Of a stretch of DNA of 64,000 nucleotides, positions 21,164-32,637 are shown in pieces. This DNA is from Podospora comata (taxonomy: Eukaryota; Ascomycota; Sordariomycetes; Sordariales; Podosporaceae): contig CP071499.1 of assembly GCA_017354895.1 (NCBI GenBank), forward strand, positions 434,001-498,000, given 5' to 3'. The notes under the pieces are model-generated. The model worked only from the letters and a program-made list of their open reading frames with translations. It ran no database searches and was not told where the DNA came from. Made by a program: the position numbers and the translations under genes. Numbering within the stretch: position 1 is the stretch's first letter; each line of letters begins with the position of its first letter.

Positions 21164-22123
21164 CCTATTTACTTGCATACAATTCAACATGTTGACCTCT
21201 CCTGACATAAACATGATCTGACATAAGACCCTTCCAGGATTCCCCGGATGGCCACTGCCGAATACATGCTATGCGAAGCATCTCCAAGCCGCAACACGAG
21301 AATCATAGTTCCATTGGGGCTTGGTCCGCAGCTCATCCGGCATAGTTGGAGCCACGGTGAGGAGTTATAGTGGGTAAGCAGATGCTGCGACGTTACTTCG
21401 GGTCCTTCGTATTCCCCCAACTCAATCGCTCACCTGACCGCTCGGTGAATTCGTATCCTTCTTTTCTTGTGCCACCTCATCTCTGGGTCCTCTATGATTT
21501 GGTGGCTATTTACAGCCCTGAACTAACTGCATAGAATCCTTCGCTGTTGTCAAAGTGTTACGAGAAAAAGCCTCTGCTATTGACATGATTGTTTTGTTTC
21601 CGGTACTGCTGCAGAAAAACAAAAAGTCCGAGCGTTATTCCCGAGTAGGCCGGGCTGAAGACGTAAAAGGTGGATGGATGACAGGTGAAGATCAGTTCAA
21701 GAACGAGCATCGGCTATGCCCGGATGGACCGGAGAGGCATCTACTGACGATTCGAACTATGTAATGGCTCCACAGGGTCGAACTGCGGGGAGCTAAATAT
21801 CAAGCTGGGCCTTGAACTTCAATCCTTTTTAACTTTTGAATATTACTGACCAGCTGACAGTCCTTTTATCATATTTGTGCATTGAATACATTATTATACA
21901 AGTTTGCGTTCTTGTTGCTTCATAACTCGTCAAAGTTGCTCAAAGTGTTCCCCCATCGCAGCCATTACCCCAGACGGGCCAGCTCCTCGCTTGGCCCTAT
22001 TACTCTCCTCCAAATAATCCGTCAACGCTTTCCAAGATACAATGTTATCAGGCTTGTGTTCCATCATTCAGATGTCAAGCGTGCGAGACAAAAACACACA
22101 AAACAAAAGCCAGTGCTCAACCA
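21164..22123. other. intergenic region
   Basis: About 1 kb between the promoter of the small secreted protein gene and the 3' end of the 75-residue gene. I see no gene or repeat in it. Confidence 0.5.
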
Positions 22124-22413
22124 TCAGGGCTTACTGCTTGGTTGTCCCAGCGAACTCTTGCCCATTTCTGTCTGCCCAGTATGCGCCGTGTTGTTGAAGT
22201 GCATATCGGTTCCGCCAACCATGCTTGGCTGATGGGCTTGGGCGGGGTATGTGGTGTTGAGAGCATGGTGCTTCTTCTCGGGAGCCGCTATACGAAGGGT
22301 CCAGGTCAGTCACTGGAGAACCACGACAAAGAAACAAGGGATGACATACGCTCTTCGTTGATCATCGTCGCTCGCTCGAATCCCTTGCGCATTGTGTCCT
22401 TGACTTTGTCCAT
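22124..22413 (-). CDS. small conserved-looking protein, 75 aa, two exons
   Basis: This gene is seen only after splicing. Exon 1 is 22413-22350 and exon 2 is 22287-22124, with a 62-nt intron (donor GTATGT at 22349, CTGACC branch region, acceptor GTATAG). The join keeps a single frame to TGA 22126-22124. The product begins MDKVKDTMRKGFERATMI and continues with a Lys/His-rich, then Gly/Thr/Ser/Asn-rich sequence ending QPSSKP. It is hydrophilic with no signal peptide, an amphipathic helix at residues 1-20 and a likely disordered remainder. I do not recognise the family. Strong splice signals and a clean frame in both exons support it, but its short length keeps confidence moderate. It lies tail-first toward the small secreted protein gene and shares orientation with the augmin-like gene upstream. 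Confidence 0.6.
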
Positions 22414-22694
22414 TGTGATGAAGGTTTTCGGTTGTGTGTCGTTGTTATGTTTTTTGTAAAGATGAACTGTAGTTTTGCCGAGGACAAGTGGATAACCTAT
22501 ACACCAGACCTACTCTGGATTTTAAGTTCTGTCGTTCAGCTGGACTGATGCAATCATCGTCATGTCATCATCATCTCGACTTCACGATGGTGCCAAGATC
22601 CAAACGCTTGGCTGATATCATCAAAACCCAACGATCAGATGAAGTGGGGCATTCTGACGGCAGATCTCAGGGGCAGTGCACCCGTAGAGAAACC

Positions 22695-24515
22695 TCACGA
22701 ACCCCAACGAGCGATGAGCTCATCCTTCTTTGCGCTTCTGGCCCTGAGTTTGGCCATGCTGTTGTTGAGCCCTTCCTTCTCTTGGCGAATCTTTTCCAGT
22801 TCCTGAGAGAGCACATCGATCGAGCTCTCGATCTCGGGGTCCACCAGTCGAACATGTCCAAAGGGGCTCTCCGCCAGGATCGAGTCACGAATGAGTTGGA
22901 TGGCAACCTTTCCATCAGCAATCTGTCTGGTGGCCGTGTAATCGAACGATTCTTGTACGTTCTTGGCAATATCCTCAGTCTTGCTGCGCCTTTCGGCGAG
23001 AATACTGGCCAACTCCCTTGCCCGAGCTGGGAAGTCAGGTGTCCCCTCTTCCTCGTGGGGTAAACTGATAGCAAGCGATCGCAATATCTCGTCCAGTGGC
23101 GACTCTTCCATAGCACCGCCCATCCCAGAAGAGCGTCGCGCATGTCTGGGCCGAGGACGAACGGGAGAATCCATCACACCGCGTTGACTAACGGTCGGAC
23201 GACGTGAACGCGGTGTTGCGAGTGCGACCTTGGTGGCAACCTCTGACTGGGCTATCTCGAGGAGAGAATCGGCCGCGAGTTGGTAAGCCTTAAACGCCTC
23301 TAGGCGTGCGCTTAAATCTTGCACATGATCGAGGAGGTAGTCGAGACAGTCGTGAACCTAACCCGCGGTTAGCCTGAAGACCCCTACTGCTGTGTCCAAG
23401 CCACCCACATATCCAGTTGCCTGTTTCGACTTTGCTTGCTCCTGGCCATTCTTGGCCTCCACCTTCTTCAGGGCCGGCTCGAGAAACTGCTGCTCGACAG
23501 ACATCTGTGCAACAGGCAGGATCTCGGAGTAGAGGGATTCGACCTCCTCCTGCAGGGAAGAGACTTCTCCAGGTGAGACTCGGCTGCTGGACCCTGAATT
23601 CTTCTCCTCCAAGGTCTCAAGATAGATACGATCGAGTCTCGTCCGGACGCCCTCCACAGTACACTTGATCAGCCTGCCCTCGCGTGAGTCCCTGAATCGA
23701 GAAGGAAAACAATGGGGGATAAGGGTCCGCACCTCGCACATGTTTCACGCAGCATGACGACATGATTTTGCTCTTCAGGGTCTTTTGTATCCAGTTCCCA
23801 TCCCAGTTTCTGGAGGCTTGCCAGGAGCTTGTCGTCTGAGCGGAACAGGGTGTTGACGGTTTGCTGGATGGCCGGGCCGGCCCCTGTGGTTTGCTGTTCC
23901 AACTCGAGAAGTTGAGAATCCAGGGACTGAGACAGCTCTTCAACCTGAACACCTTGTTATTACCAAGCTCGCAAGGGTCGAGATAGGAGGGGACGTGTGT
24001 GTTTCTGAACGCACAGCCAGAGTAAGATCCCTACGTTGGGACTCATATTTTCGGTCCTGCTCCGACTCAAACACCCGTCTTTCCTGGCGAGTCTGGCGAT
24101 CCGCAGCCACGAGGCGGTCAAGGGCCTCACGCTGCTGCTTCAGGGTCTCGGTCTGCTTGGTGATGGCTTGGGTAGACCTGTCCAGCTGTTCGATGGCGTT
24201 TCTGACATTCTCATCCGTGAGCCCCTGAACAGCAGCCAGATCCGAGGATGATGCCAGCTTGTCGACAATGCCGGCCTTCTCCAGTGCAGCATATCTCGTA
24301 AAGGGTTAGTATGAGAGGGAATATACAAGGACGACGACGATGACCTACTGGGCAAACTCGTCCGGGGTGAGGAGAGTGTCCGGGGTGAGATGGGATGTTG
24401 CCCACTGCACAAACTGGTTGCCCGCGGATGAGCCGTTGAAGGCGGCCCTCACCGCCGCTGCATCGAATGACGCGTCGTACGCCCTCAGCAATTTGACGAG
24501 AAATTCAGGGTCCAT
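22695..24515 (-). CDS. coiled-coil protein, probable augmin (HAUS3-like) subunit
   Basis: Five exons join in frame to 528 aa: 24515-24349, 24294-24015, 23944-23733, 23673-23409 and 23357-22695; introns are 54, 70, 59 and 51 nt, most with recognisable branch sites. The N-terminal ~70 residues form a small globular region (QFVQWATSHLTPDTLLTPDE, then YAALEKAGIVDKL), followed by long coiled coils (~80-250 and near the C-terminus, where ELEKIRQEKEGLNNSMAKL is strongly heptad-like). This layout, with F-x-x-W...L...E...L-x-x-x-G at the start, resembles HAUS augmin-like complex subunit 3, which recruits gamma-tubulin to spindle microtubules; filamentous fungi of the Aspergillus type have augmin, yeasts do not. 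The assignment rests on architecture and weak motif similarity recalled from the family. The alternative is another centrosomal or vesicle-tether coiled-coil protein. Confidence 0.6.
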
Positions 24516-27500
24516 CGGGACAGGGATGGGTTTGCGGGCAGAGAGACACAGCAGCAGCTCAAAGCAAAATCCTGCATCCACGAGTCGAGTCGTGGTGATA
24601 TGTGGCGTTTTGGTGTTTCTGTTGACCTTACAGCGCATCCCCTTCTGTTGTTTTTGGGCCCTCACACCCCTAACCCCGCTCCAATGTGGCCTGTGCACCA
24701 CTGCCCTGGACACGCCAAGGTTCGGGGAAGGCTTCCGCTCCAACATCTCCTCCTCATGGCCGGTCATGGGTGTTCCCCAGATTTCAGATCTTATCTCAAC
24801 GACAGCTCAACTCATGCCTTACGCCTCCTGCCTCCCTTTTCATCTCTTACGCCCGTAGCCTTCTGGATGGCATTTCTATCTCCAACAGCATAAAGCACAC
24901 ACAACACACACCATGAAATATCTGACTGCGGTGTGCCGAAATTGACCAGCGAGCGCGCGACGGCCAGCCACTTTCTTGCCCAACATGACTGAACGAGTCC
25001 CTGCATACCTCTCCCTCGGTGACCCATGCGGAGAATATGGATGATACCTGTCCAGACCGTGCTTGACGCCGCCCACCTTCTCTCAACCGCCCGGTCTACC
25101 CTCGATCCCCCCGATCGCCTTCCAAGGTTCCCAGCCGCCGGTGACACACGCTCTCTGCCAACATTTCCATGGCTGGCGGCCCCTCCCCCCAAACCGGGGC
25201 CTGGAATGGCCCTGTCAACCGGCCTTCTCGAAGAATCGCAGAGGACCTTCTCCAGTTTGGCAAATCTAACCGAGAAAGCGGAATCCCGGTCGACCGGCCT
25301 TTGCCAGTCCGATTTTCTCTCGTTCTCTGATCGGGAAGGGCGATCCAAGGGAAGAGGATGTTTCCTTCCATCGAAAGTCAATGATCCGGCCTTCGAGAAT
25401 CGTCACTGCCCTGATACGGGTTCGTGTCCACACCCGAAACTGGGACGGGGGAAACAAAAAGCAGCGGGTGCGCCTGCCCATTCTCGACCGCGGGCATCAT
25501 TCGGAGCTTTCGTCGTGAGGCTTATTCGGAAGACGTAGACTCGGACCCGACCTGTCCAGCGGGCTAATCACGGCGGTTTTTGCACCAGAACTGGTCGCAG
25601 CAGCGTGATGCACAGCGTGTTGATTGGGCTAGTTCATGCGTGCTCGACAGGAGCGTCAGCCTTGTGGTGATGCCAACACAGCGAGTCCCAGGCTCTCTCT
25701 TTCCCCTTCTTGTCGCGATCCAGTCGTACAGCATGGCGCGACTGCAGTGGTTGCAACGAAAATGGACACGCTTGACGCTCAAAGGCCGACCGACAGCAGC
25801 ATGCGCCCAGGATGTCGCCGATCGTGGGGACAGCCATCTCGCAGCCCGAACTAAGCTGCCGTTGGAGGATGAAAATAGGAAGCAGGAAGACGCTCAGCTA
25901 TTCAGGGCCTCGACCACGGTTTTCGAAGACGATCGTCTGAATTAGCTTCTCCGCGCAGCACAAGCACAAGCCGTTGTGGACAGGAGACGTACGACGGCTG
26001 GACCACCTTCTCCGATGTCCCTCGCCATTACATCCATCCTCCCCACGAGCCAACCCAATCGCACCAGCACCAGTACACGACACAGACCACGGAGACCACC
26101 CAGCGTACCAAGCACACCACACCAACCACCCGGGCACCGCACGCTCCCCTCTACTTTTACGATGCGCATGCGTTGTACCTGCTGTGCTCTCAGTGAAAAC
26201 ATCGCTGATTATCACGCTTGGGCCAGAGGGCGGCTCGAGCCGCAGGAAACCGTTGTTTCGGGGCGGAAAGGTGCAGATTTACCGCCACATCCCCGAGCTC
26301 ATACTACTTCATGACTGGACTGCTGTTGATGCTTTCGTTTGAGGCCCGAAAAAGATACGACGTCTTGGCTTCTCGGTTTGTCATGGTGTCCCGATTGGGC
26401 TTCAGTGGACGCTTGTTGACAGCCCCCTGGTTCGCACCCTCTACGCCGCAGCCACCACGGAAGCATCCGGACGCTGGCGCGTGTCAGATCTGACATGCTC
26501 CTGTCTCTAGCCTAACGCAGCCCTGAGGATGATAGCTTGATTGCTTGCTGTCGTTTGGATGACTGGCAGCCACACTGGCATCTTGTTTGCGGAGCGTTGC
26601 AGTGGCTTGATATCCATGTATCGGGTAGCCTATGCGGCTTCGGCCCCCCTTCCCGGGCTCTGTGAGAGGGGCCTCCTGTCCGTCATTTTCATGACATGAC
26701 AGTCAAGACAAGACCCCTCGCTTGGATGCGTGTTTGGGCGGTACGTGGCTGCGAGCAGGGGTGCGTGGGTTGCTGGACTGAGCCTCGGGTGTGTGTGTGC
26801 CTGCGTGTGAGAGAGTAACAGTTCTGTAGGCACTAACTGGTTATGTGCCTGCTCCTAGTTGAGTTATGCCAGGGTCCTTCCGCACCCCGGCCGTGTAAAA
26901 CGAGAACGTCACCCCTCGAGCCAACCGTTCGGTGCTGGGATGGCAATATTGCAATAGGGCCTGGTTCCCGGCGGCACAGAACTCCTGCCGTTCCGGTTGC
27001 TTGGAGACTCAAAGCACAAACACTCGATCTCCCAAGATGTTCCCGGCTTCCCAGATACCCTTTGTGTGCCGCTTCTGTTTGATGACCCAAGCATGCAGGT
27101 CATCGCGGGCCGTACAGGTAGAGGGAAGAAAGGGACTCCAGGAGATGGGTAGCCTACACCGACAAGTTGACGTGTCGTCCTATTACATCACCTACCACCA
27201 ACCGCCATGCTGTGAAGCCCAGCCGGCAAACACACCACGGCACCACCACGGCCACCACGGCCTGGGCGTCGTGTCTATTTTCTCGATCTCTGGTTTGGAT
27301 GTGGATGGACTGGGGAGAAAGTTCCGGTGGCACTGGGCCACAAGCCTGCTCGAGTATCGAATCACAGTCGAAGCATACCGAAATACTCCTGATCAGCAAG
27401 AGCACAGCGTTTGGTTGCGGGGCAGCACCCTCCCCCTCTCTTTTTGTCTCCTTTTTGTGCCCAGTCCTCGGTGGCTCTCGGGTGCGGGCGGAAGCAAGGA

Positions 27501-28026
27501 AAGGGTGGCCTTCACCTCCGGCCGAGCGAAAGCTTGGGAGTAGACTTTTGCTTCCCAACCGACCCCTTGACCGCTTCGCTTCCCACAGCGCCAGACTGGG
27601 CACAAGGAACAAGGTCAAACTCCACTCCATTCCATGACTGATACTGATTCGCATTTCCACATGGGCGCCGGGGAATACAAACGCGAGGCCAGCTGCAGTG
27701 TGTGTCCCAGACACCACGAGGTTCTGACAAAAAGCAGACTTGCCAATGCAGTCCCCTTTAAGTGCGACTATCGCCATCCTCTTTTCTCGTCTGCTGCTCC
27801 CGTCTCTACCGTCTTCTCGGATATCCTTCACGGCCGGTCTTGTCTCACTGCTTTGGCATATGTACGGCTTTGTGTGAGAAGCAAACACTACTGTCACTAC
27901 TGTTGTCCTATCCTCTGATCCCGAAGAAAGTCGTTTCGGCCTTCTCTTGGTTTCTTCTTGATACTACACTAGTCCTCTCGGATCCGAGCACCGCTACCGT
28001 GGTGCTGGGTCTCGCTACATACTGCA
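24516..28026. other. 3.5-kb intergenic region
   Basis: Open frames of 100-250 codons occur on both strands (for example 27897-27154 minus and 25026-25538 plus), but they overlap one another, lack known motifs, show no consistent codon bias and have no paired splice signals. I see no repeat, RNA gene or transposon. The 3' part is probably the promoter and leader of the LrgAB-type gene, and the 5' part the promoter of the augmin-like gene. Confidence 0.45.
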
Positions 28027-29876
28027 ATGGCTTCACAAGCAACCGTTCCAACCCCTCTCGCATCTACTTCCGCAGTCATGAACACCGACTCAGGCCGGTT
28101 ACTTGTATCGCCACCCCAGAACTCTGAAACGACACCCCCACGGCGGTATCAGGAGCTATTATCCCGAGTTTTGGATGGTGGGATTGCTGTTGGGATTGCG
28201 GTGGTGGCTCAGTTGTTGATGGCTGGAATCCAGGGGGTGTTGAACGTCAACAGCAACAAGGTCGAATTTCCTCCATCAGTTGTAGCAATGGCGGCTATCT
28301 TTGGGCTGTTTTGTGCGTGCGGGTGTATCTTCCCAGGTGCAGAGGACTTTTACCGGAACCACCTCAAGAGACCGGTAAGACTTGTTTTCGTTGACAGTTG
28401 AGTGGAGGTATGCCACAACACGAGGCTAACAAGCGATCACAAGGCCGACCTCCTCAACCGGCACATGTCTATTGGTTTCACGATTCCATTTCTTATGATC
28501 TGCAAGGGCTCGCTCACAGATGTCTGGGTTATTGGGCCGATTATTGGTTGCTTTGGTAAGGCGTCCTTCCCCATGAAAAGAGACCGGGAAGACTGACCAG
28601 CCTAGTCCTCACCGGCCTTTTCAACACAGTTTTGTCCTATGTGCTAGCTCTTCCACTTCAATGCCTCATGGTGCGGTGGGACTCTGGCAGCTGGTCTTCG
28701 TCAGACATCGAAAAGGGGTCACCAACAACTGAAAAAGAGAGACAGAACCCCAAACTTCGTTCACCAGTCAAATCAGTATGCGATTCCATGGACACAGAGG
28801 ACTTTTCTTTGGGTGTCACCCCGCCTGAATCGATAACCCCTGATTCCAAGGCCTCGCCAACTCACCCTGTATCGTTTTCAACATCAGCTAAACTCTGGTG
28901 TCTTGCAAACCCAATGCTCCTTCTCATGTGGACCTTAACTCTCACCATTGGCCTACCTCTCCGCGTCTGCCTTGCTCTCGATACACCACTATCCACCTTA
29001 CTGCTATTCGCCCTTTGGCTTTCAACTTTAGCCATTCAATCATCGCTCAAAACCTCCCCTTACCTCCGCCCATTCGCCCGCACACTCCTCTCAGGCCTCT
29101 TCAACGCCGTCCTCTGGACCTCCCTCACAATGGCAGCCTACCTCCTCCTCGACGGCCACCTCTCCTCCCGCCCCCTCCAAGCCATGCTCACAACCCTCGA
29201 AAGCCACAACCCTTTCTCCAGCGCGCTCCTCAACAGCTTTTCCGTCCCCCTCACAGCAGGGGACGTCGCCCTCTCCATCCTCAACGCCGGCCTCGTATCC
29301 TGGGGCCTCAAACTCTACGAATACCGCCTCCAGCTCTTGTCTCGCGCAGGACTAACAGTCTTCACCGTCTCGTCCCTCATCGCCCTAGGTAACGTCTCCT
29401 GCGGCCCCCTCCTCGCCCACACAATGGGCGTCGCCCCCCAAGGCCGCGCCCTCGCCTTCGCCGCACGGAGCGTGACCCTCGCGCTAGGCAACCCCGTGCT
29501 GGACACCCTATCAGCAGACAAGTCCCTCAACGCAGCAATGGTGGTCATAAGCGGGATCGTCTATCAAATGTCGCTCGGGCTTGGTGTCGGCCGGTTTTTG
29601 GAAAAGCATCTTGTCAACATTGGGGGCCGCGATGATCACACCAACGATACCACCACCACCACCACCACCAAAGGGGAAAATGACCCCCGAACCGTCGCGG
29701 CAGGCGTAGCAGTGGGCATCAACGCTGCAGCAATGGGGACTGCCTATCTCTACGAGACGAAAAGCGAGGCGGCGCCGTATTCGGCCCTGTCGATGATGGC
29801 GCTGGGGATCATGACGGTGGTATTTTCGACGATTGGGCCGCTGGTGTCGTGGGTGTTGGGGAGTGTGGGTGCCTAG
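28027..29876 (+). CDS. LrgA-LrgB fusion membrane protein (PLGG1-like)
   Basis: Exons 28027-28374, 28444-28555 and 28606-29876 join (introns 69 and 50 nt) to 576 aa. The N-terminal ~175 residues match the LrgA/CidA type: four hydrophobic segments, with EFPPSVVAMAAIFGLFCACG and the following NRHMSIGFTIPFLMICKGSL. A ~100-residue Ser/Pro-rich hydrophilic loop follows, then an LrgB-type half with about eight helices and the family blocks ARSVTLALGNPVLDTLSA, AAMVVISGIVYQMSLGLGVG and GVAVGINAAAMGTAYLYE. The same fusion order is found in plant PLGG1, the chloroplast glycolate/glycerate transporter; bacterial LrgAB modulates murein hydrolases and pyruvate transport. The fungal substrate is unknown, so I infer an organic-acid transporter only. 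A run of seven ACC codons (Thr) at 29649-29669 sits in a loop near the C-terminus and may vary in length. Confidence 0.85.
29649..29669 (+). repeat. (ACC)7 coding microsatellite
   Basis: Seven ACC codons encode a Thr run in a hydrophilic loop of the LrgAB-type protein. Length changes in steps of three bases would keep the frame. Confidence 0.9.
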
Positions 29877-30698
29877 ATTGGACAACACACAAACTTCTTT
29901 TTTGGGGGTCAACAAACAAGTTTGGACATCATTCCGGGCACTCAGGACCTTTTGGAGAGATGAAAATTATGGGAGGGAATAATACTACTACAACACCAAA
30001 ACAACCGAAAACAAAGTGGGCTAAAGTTGCTTCAAGGCTCCTGGAGAGCAACCAACAACTTACGAGACCAAAGAGGGATGTACGAAACATGTCATGAAGT
30101 GGACGTTTCATTTTTTCTAGGGGGGATCTGCGGGGCGGCGTTGGCTATATTATACCCATTGTGCAGTTTCTAGATTGGAACGGTTTCAGAGCTCCGACTC
30201 CCGTTTTGAGGTCTTTTGCTTTTTTTTCTTTTTTCTGTCTTTTTGATGACAGCATTGGCGACGGAGTTTATCATCATGATGTATTGTTTATGTATTTGGT
30301 AATCGGGAAACGTGATAGCAATCAAGTAAGCCAGAAAAGGAGGTTATTGTACCTGCTTCTGGTTATTGGATGATGATCTCTTTGACTTGAAAGTTGCCTG
30401 CGTGTGATCATAGTAAACTGTGGTGCATGTCTAGTTGGCATGGCACCTAGCCAGGCTGCCAACGGCTATAGCAGTCGATAGGATAGAAGGTAGACTTGGA
30501 ACAAATTTTGTCTGGCAGACTTGGCAAACAATCATGACACTCGCAGACCGGGGCAGGGCATTTTGCAGAGAACAATGCTGATCTATTGTCGACTCGATGT
30601 CCTCTGTTGGCTACTGAGACTGGACCTCAGATACCCTCTCATCCTGTAATTGATGCCTTTCACCCAATTTCTTTTTCGATCCATACACGTTCCCATCT
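29877..30698. other. intergenic region, convergent 3' ends
   Basis: The LrgAB-type gene (+) and the Pin1 gene (-) end toward each other across about 820 bp. T-rich tracts near 30218-30245 suit 3' processing signals. No other feature is seen. Confidence 0.5.
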
Positions 30699-31444
30699 CT
30701 ACTCAAGTCTATGCATCCCATCTGTTAGCATTCATCCAAAACAAAACAAAATAAAGGTCACCAAGATAAAACTCACCTCTCAATCAAGTGCAACCCACTC
30801 GCCGTGTCAACCACCCCCGAGATCTCTCCCTTCTGCAGCGCAAAAGCAGCATCCTCAAATTCCTTCTGCATGTCCCCGCGTCCGAAATAACCCAGGTCGC
30901 CCCTCTTGCGCGCCGAGCTACAGTCTGATTCCGATAGGGCCAACTCCCCCAAGGTGATCTCCCCACTCTTGATCCTCTGCTCGTGTGCCTTGATAATCGA
31001 CATGGCTTCCTCCTTGGACCGGGTGATTTCGGCCTGTTGCGACAGCCAATGGTCAGCTTACAGTCCTCCTTCAAGACATGGTCAAAAATGACAGTAAACA
31101 TACCTCCTTCCAGCTGGACGCCCGGCGACTGTCCCTGTGCTTGACCAGCAAATGCGCCGCCCTGATCTTGCCGGACTGGGCGTCGCCGGTGGGAAGAGGC
31201 GCCTTGGCCGAGTGGTAGGTCGCCATGTACACCTTGAGCTTCTCGGGGTCGGTGCCGGCGGGGGGTTCCCACCTCGAGGTGCGGTCCACGGAGTTGAAGT
31301 AGTAGGGCAGGTTCTTGGAGTTGGAGTGACGGACCTCCCAGTGAGGGGGGAGGCCGGTTTCTTGCTGGTTCTGGGGCAGGATGCAGGGTTAGTTACATGA
31401 TATAGTAAGCTCGAGATATGGACATTGAGACATACGCCGTTCAT
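30699..31444 (-). CDS. ess1: Pin1/Ess1-type peptidyl-prolyl isomerase
   Basis: Four exons, 31444-31436 (9 nt), 31370-31104, 31033-30777 and 30708-30699 (10 nt including the stop), join through introns of 65, 70 and 68 nt to 180 aa. The N-terminal WW domain reads LPPHWEVRHSNSKNLPYYFN...SRWEPP (residues ~9-42), followed by a linker and a parvulin domain. Catalytic features are visible: AHLLVKH, the phosphate-binding RR in SRRASSW, the active-site Cys in SESDCSSARKRGDLG, and the terminal SGLHLIERLE. The last residues come from the tiny fourth exon; if its intron were retained the protein would stop two residues earlier. Length equals the usual fungal Pin1. It isomerises phospho-Ser/Thr-Pro bonds, notably in the RNA polymerase II C-terminal domain, in the nucleus. 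An RPB9-like polymerase gene lies 1.2 kb away on the other strand. Confidence 0.95.
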
Positions 31445-32637
31445 GATGATTGATTGTTGGTCTAGGATGGACAGAAAACAACAAATGGCTACTACTTTGT
31501 TGTTGTTGTTGGAGAATGGACAACAAGGCTACGACGTGATGAATCGTGGCTGGGTTGAACTGGTGGGACTTGGTGCCGTGGAGGGGCAACGGGTTGTGGA
31601 CCCTCTTTAAATGGTGGGATTGGAGTTGGTATGTATCTAGACAAATACCTACCGAGGTAACCAAAAGAAAAGCAGTTCCTAAAAAAACACAGAGAAGAAG
31701 ATGACGTGCTGCAGACGGGAAGGTTGGAATAGGTTGTCGAGGGTTGCACTGAGAGGGGTCAAGTGCGCAATGGAAACCTTTGGATGGATTGCGGAGTGCA
31801 GCGGGAGACCAGCCCGCTCCTGCTTGGCGCTGTTGTCTCCTGCCGGAGTACCTCACAGGGCAAGCCCCGCCCCGGGGGGTCTTCAGCTGGACGACTGAGA
31901 GTCTGAGACCATCCCGTCCATCCCGTCACCTGTCTTCCTCTTGTCCCAAGGTGTGCCACTCACTCTACGTACCGGGGATCACGAGGGACCCCATCTGATG
32001 CTGATGGATGCGACGTGACGCAGGTTAACTGTACCCTACATATCCGTACTCCGTATCCATCAGGCATTCAACCAAGGCCTCAGACAGCAAGATTATCTAG
32101 TTCCAGGTAGGTTGTCAGTGCCTGAATAAGCCAAGTGGGGCGTCCTGGTTGGCTGCTGACCTCAGGCAGCCGGAAAGGGGTAAGGCGCGTGTGTTCCCAA
32201 CTGTTGCTCTTGGTGGCGCGCCGCCCACAATGCGCTGTGCCTGCGTTTCGCGCCTTTGACCACAAGCTTTGGTTCACTCAAGATATCCATAGAAAAAGAC
32301 ATCGATCTTCAACTCGCTCCCCATTCCACCCCAAGACATTTCCACTCGACTTCAAATAATTTTCTGCACCAGGTAAAATTCACTTTACTTTCTGCATCTT
32401 CTGTGGAACTCACCTGGCGACACGTGTTTGGACCATCTAGCAGCCTGTTCTCGCCTCCTCAAAACTCAAAAAGACCAACCGCAACTCTTTTACCACCAAA
32501 CACCACCTTACACAACACAACCACATCACTTCCAGGTTTCCGCTGCCCGAAAAAGTTTCAGTGCCTGCACCACCACCTGCTACCACCAGAAACCATCATA
32601 ACACCACACAACACACTCCTCAGCCACGACATCAGCA
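31445..32637. other. intergenic, divergent promoter region
   Basis: About 1.2 kb between Pin1 (-) and the RPB9-like gene (+). The final 200 bp before the plus-strand ATG is rich in CAC/ACC and A/C, like other leaders in this window. No gene or repeat is supported. Confidence 0.5.

Noticed and set aside
24812-25538. Overlapping 170-189-codon frames on both strands
   Set aside because: Neither has domain features or splice support; the region is best read as the promoter of the augmin-like gene.
27154-27897. 247-codon minus-strand frame
   Set aside because: It overlaps several plus-strand frames of similar quality, has no recognisable motif and no coding-like third-position pattern.
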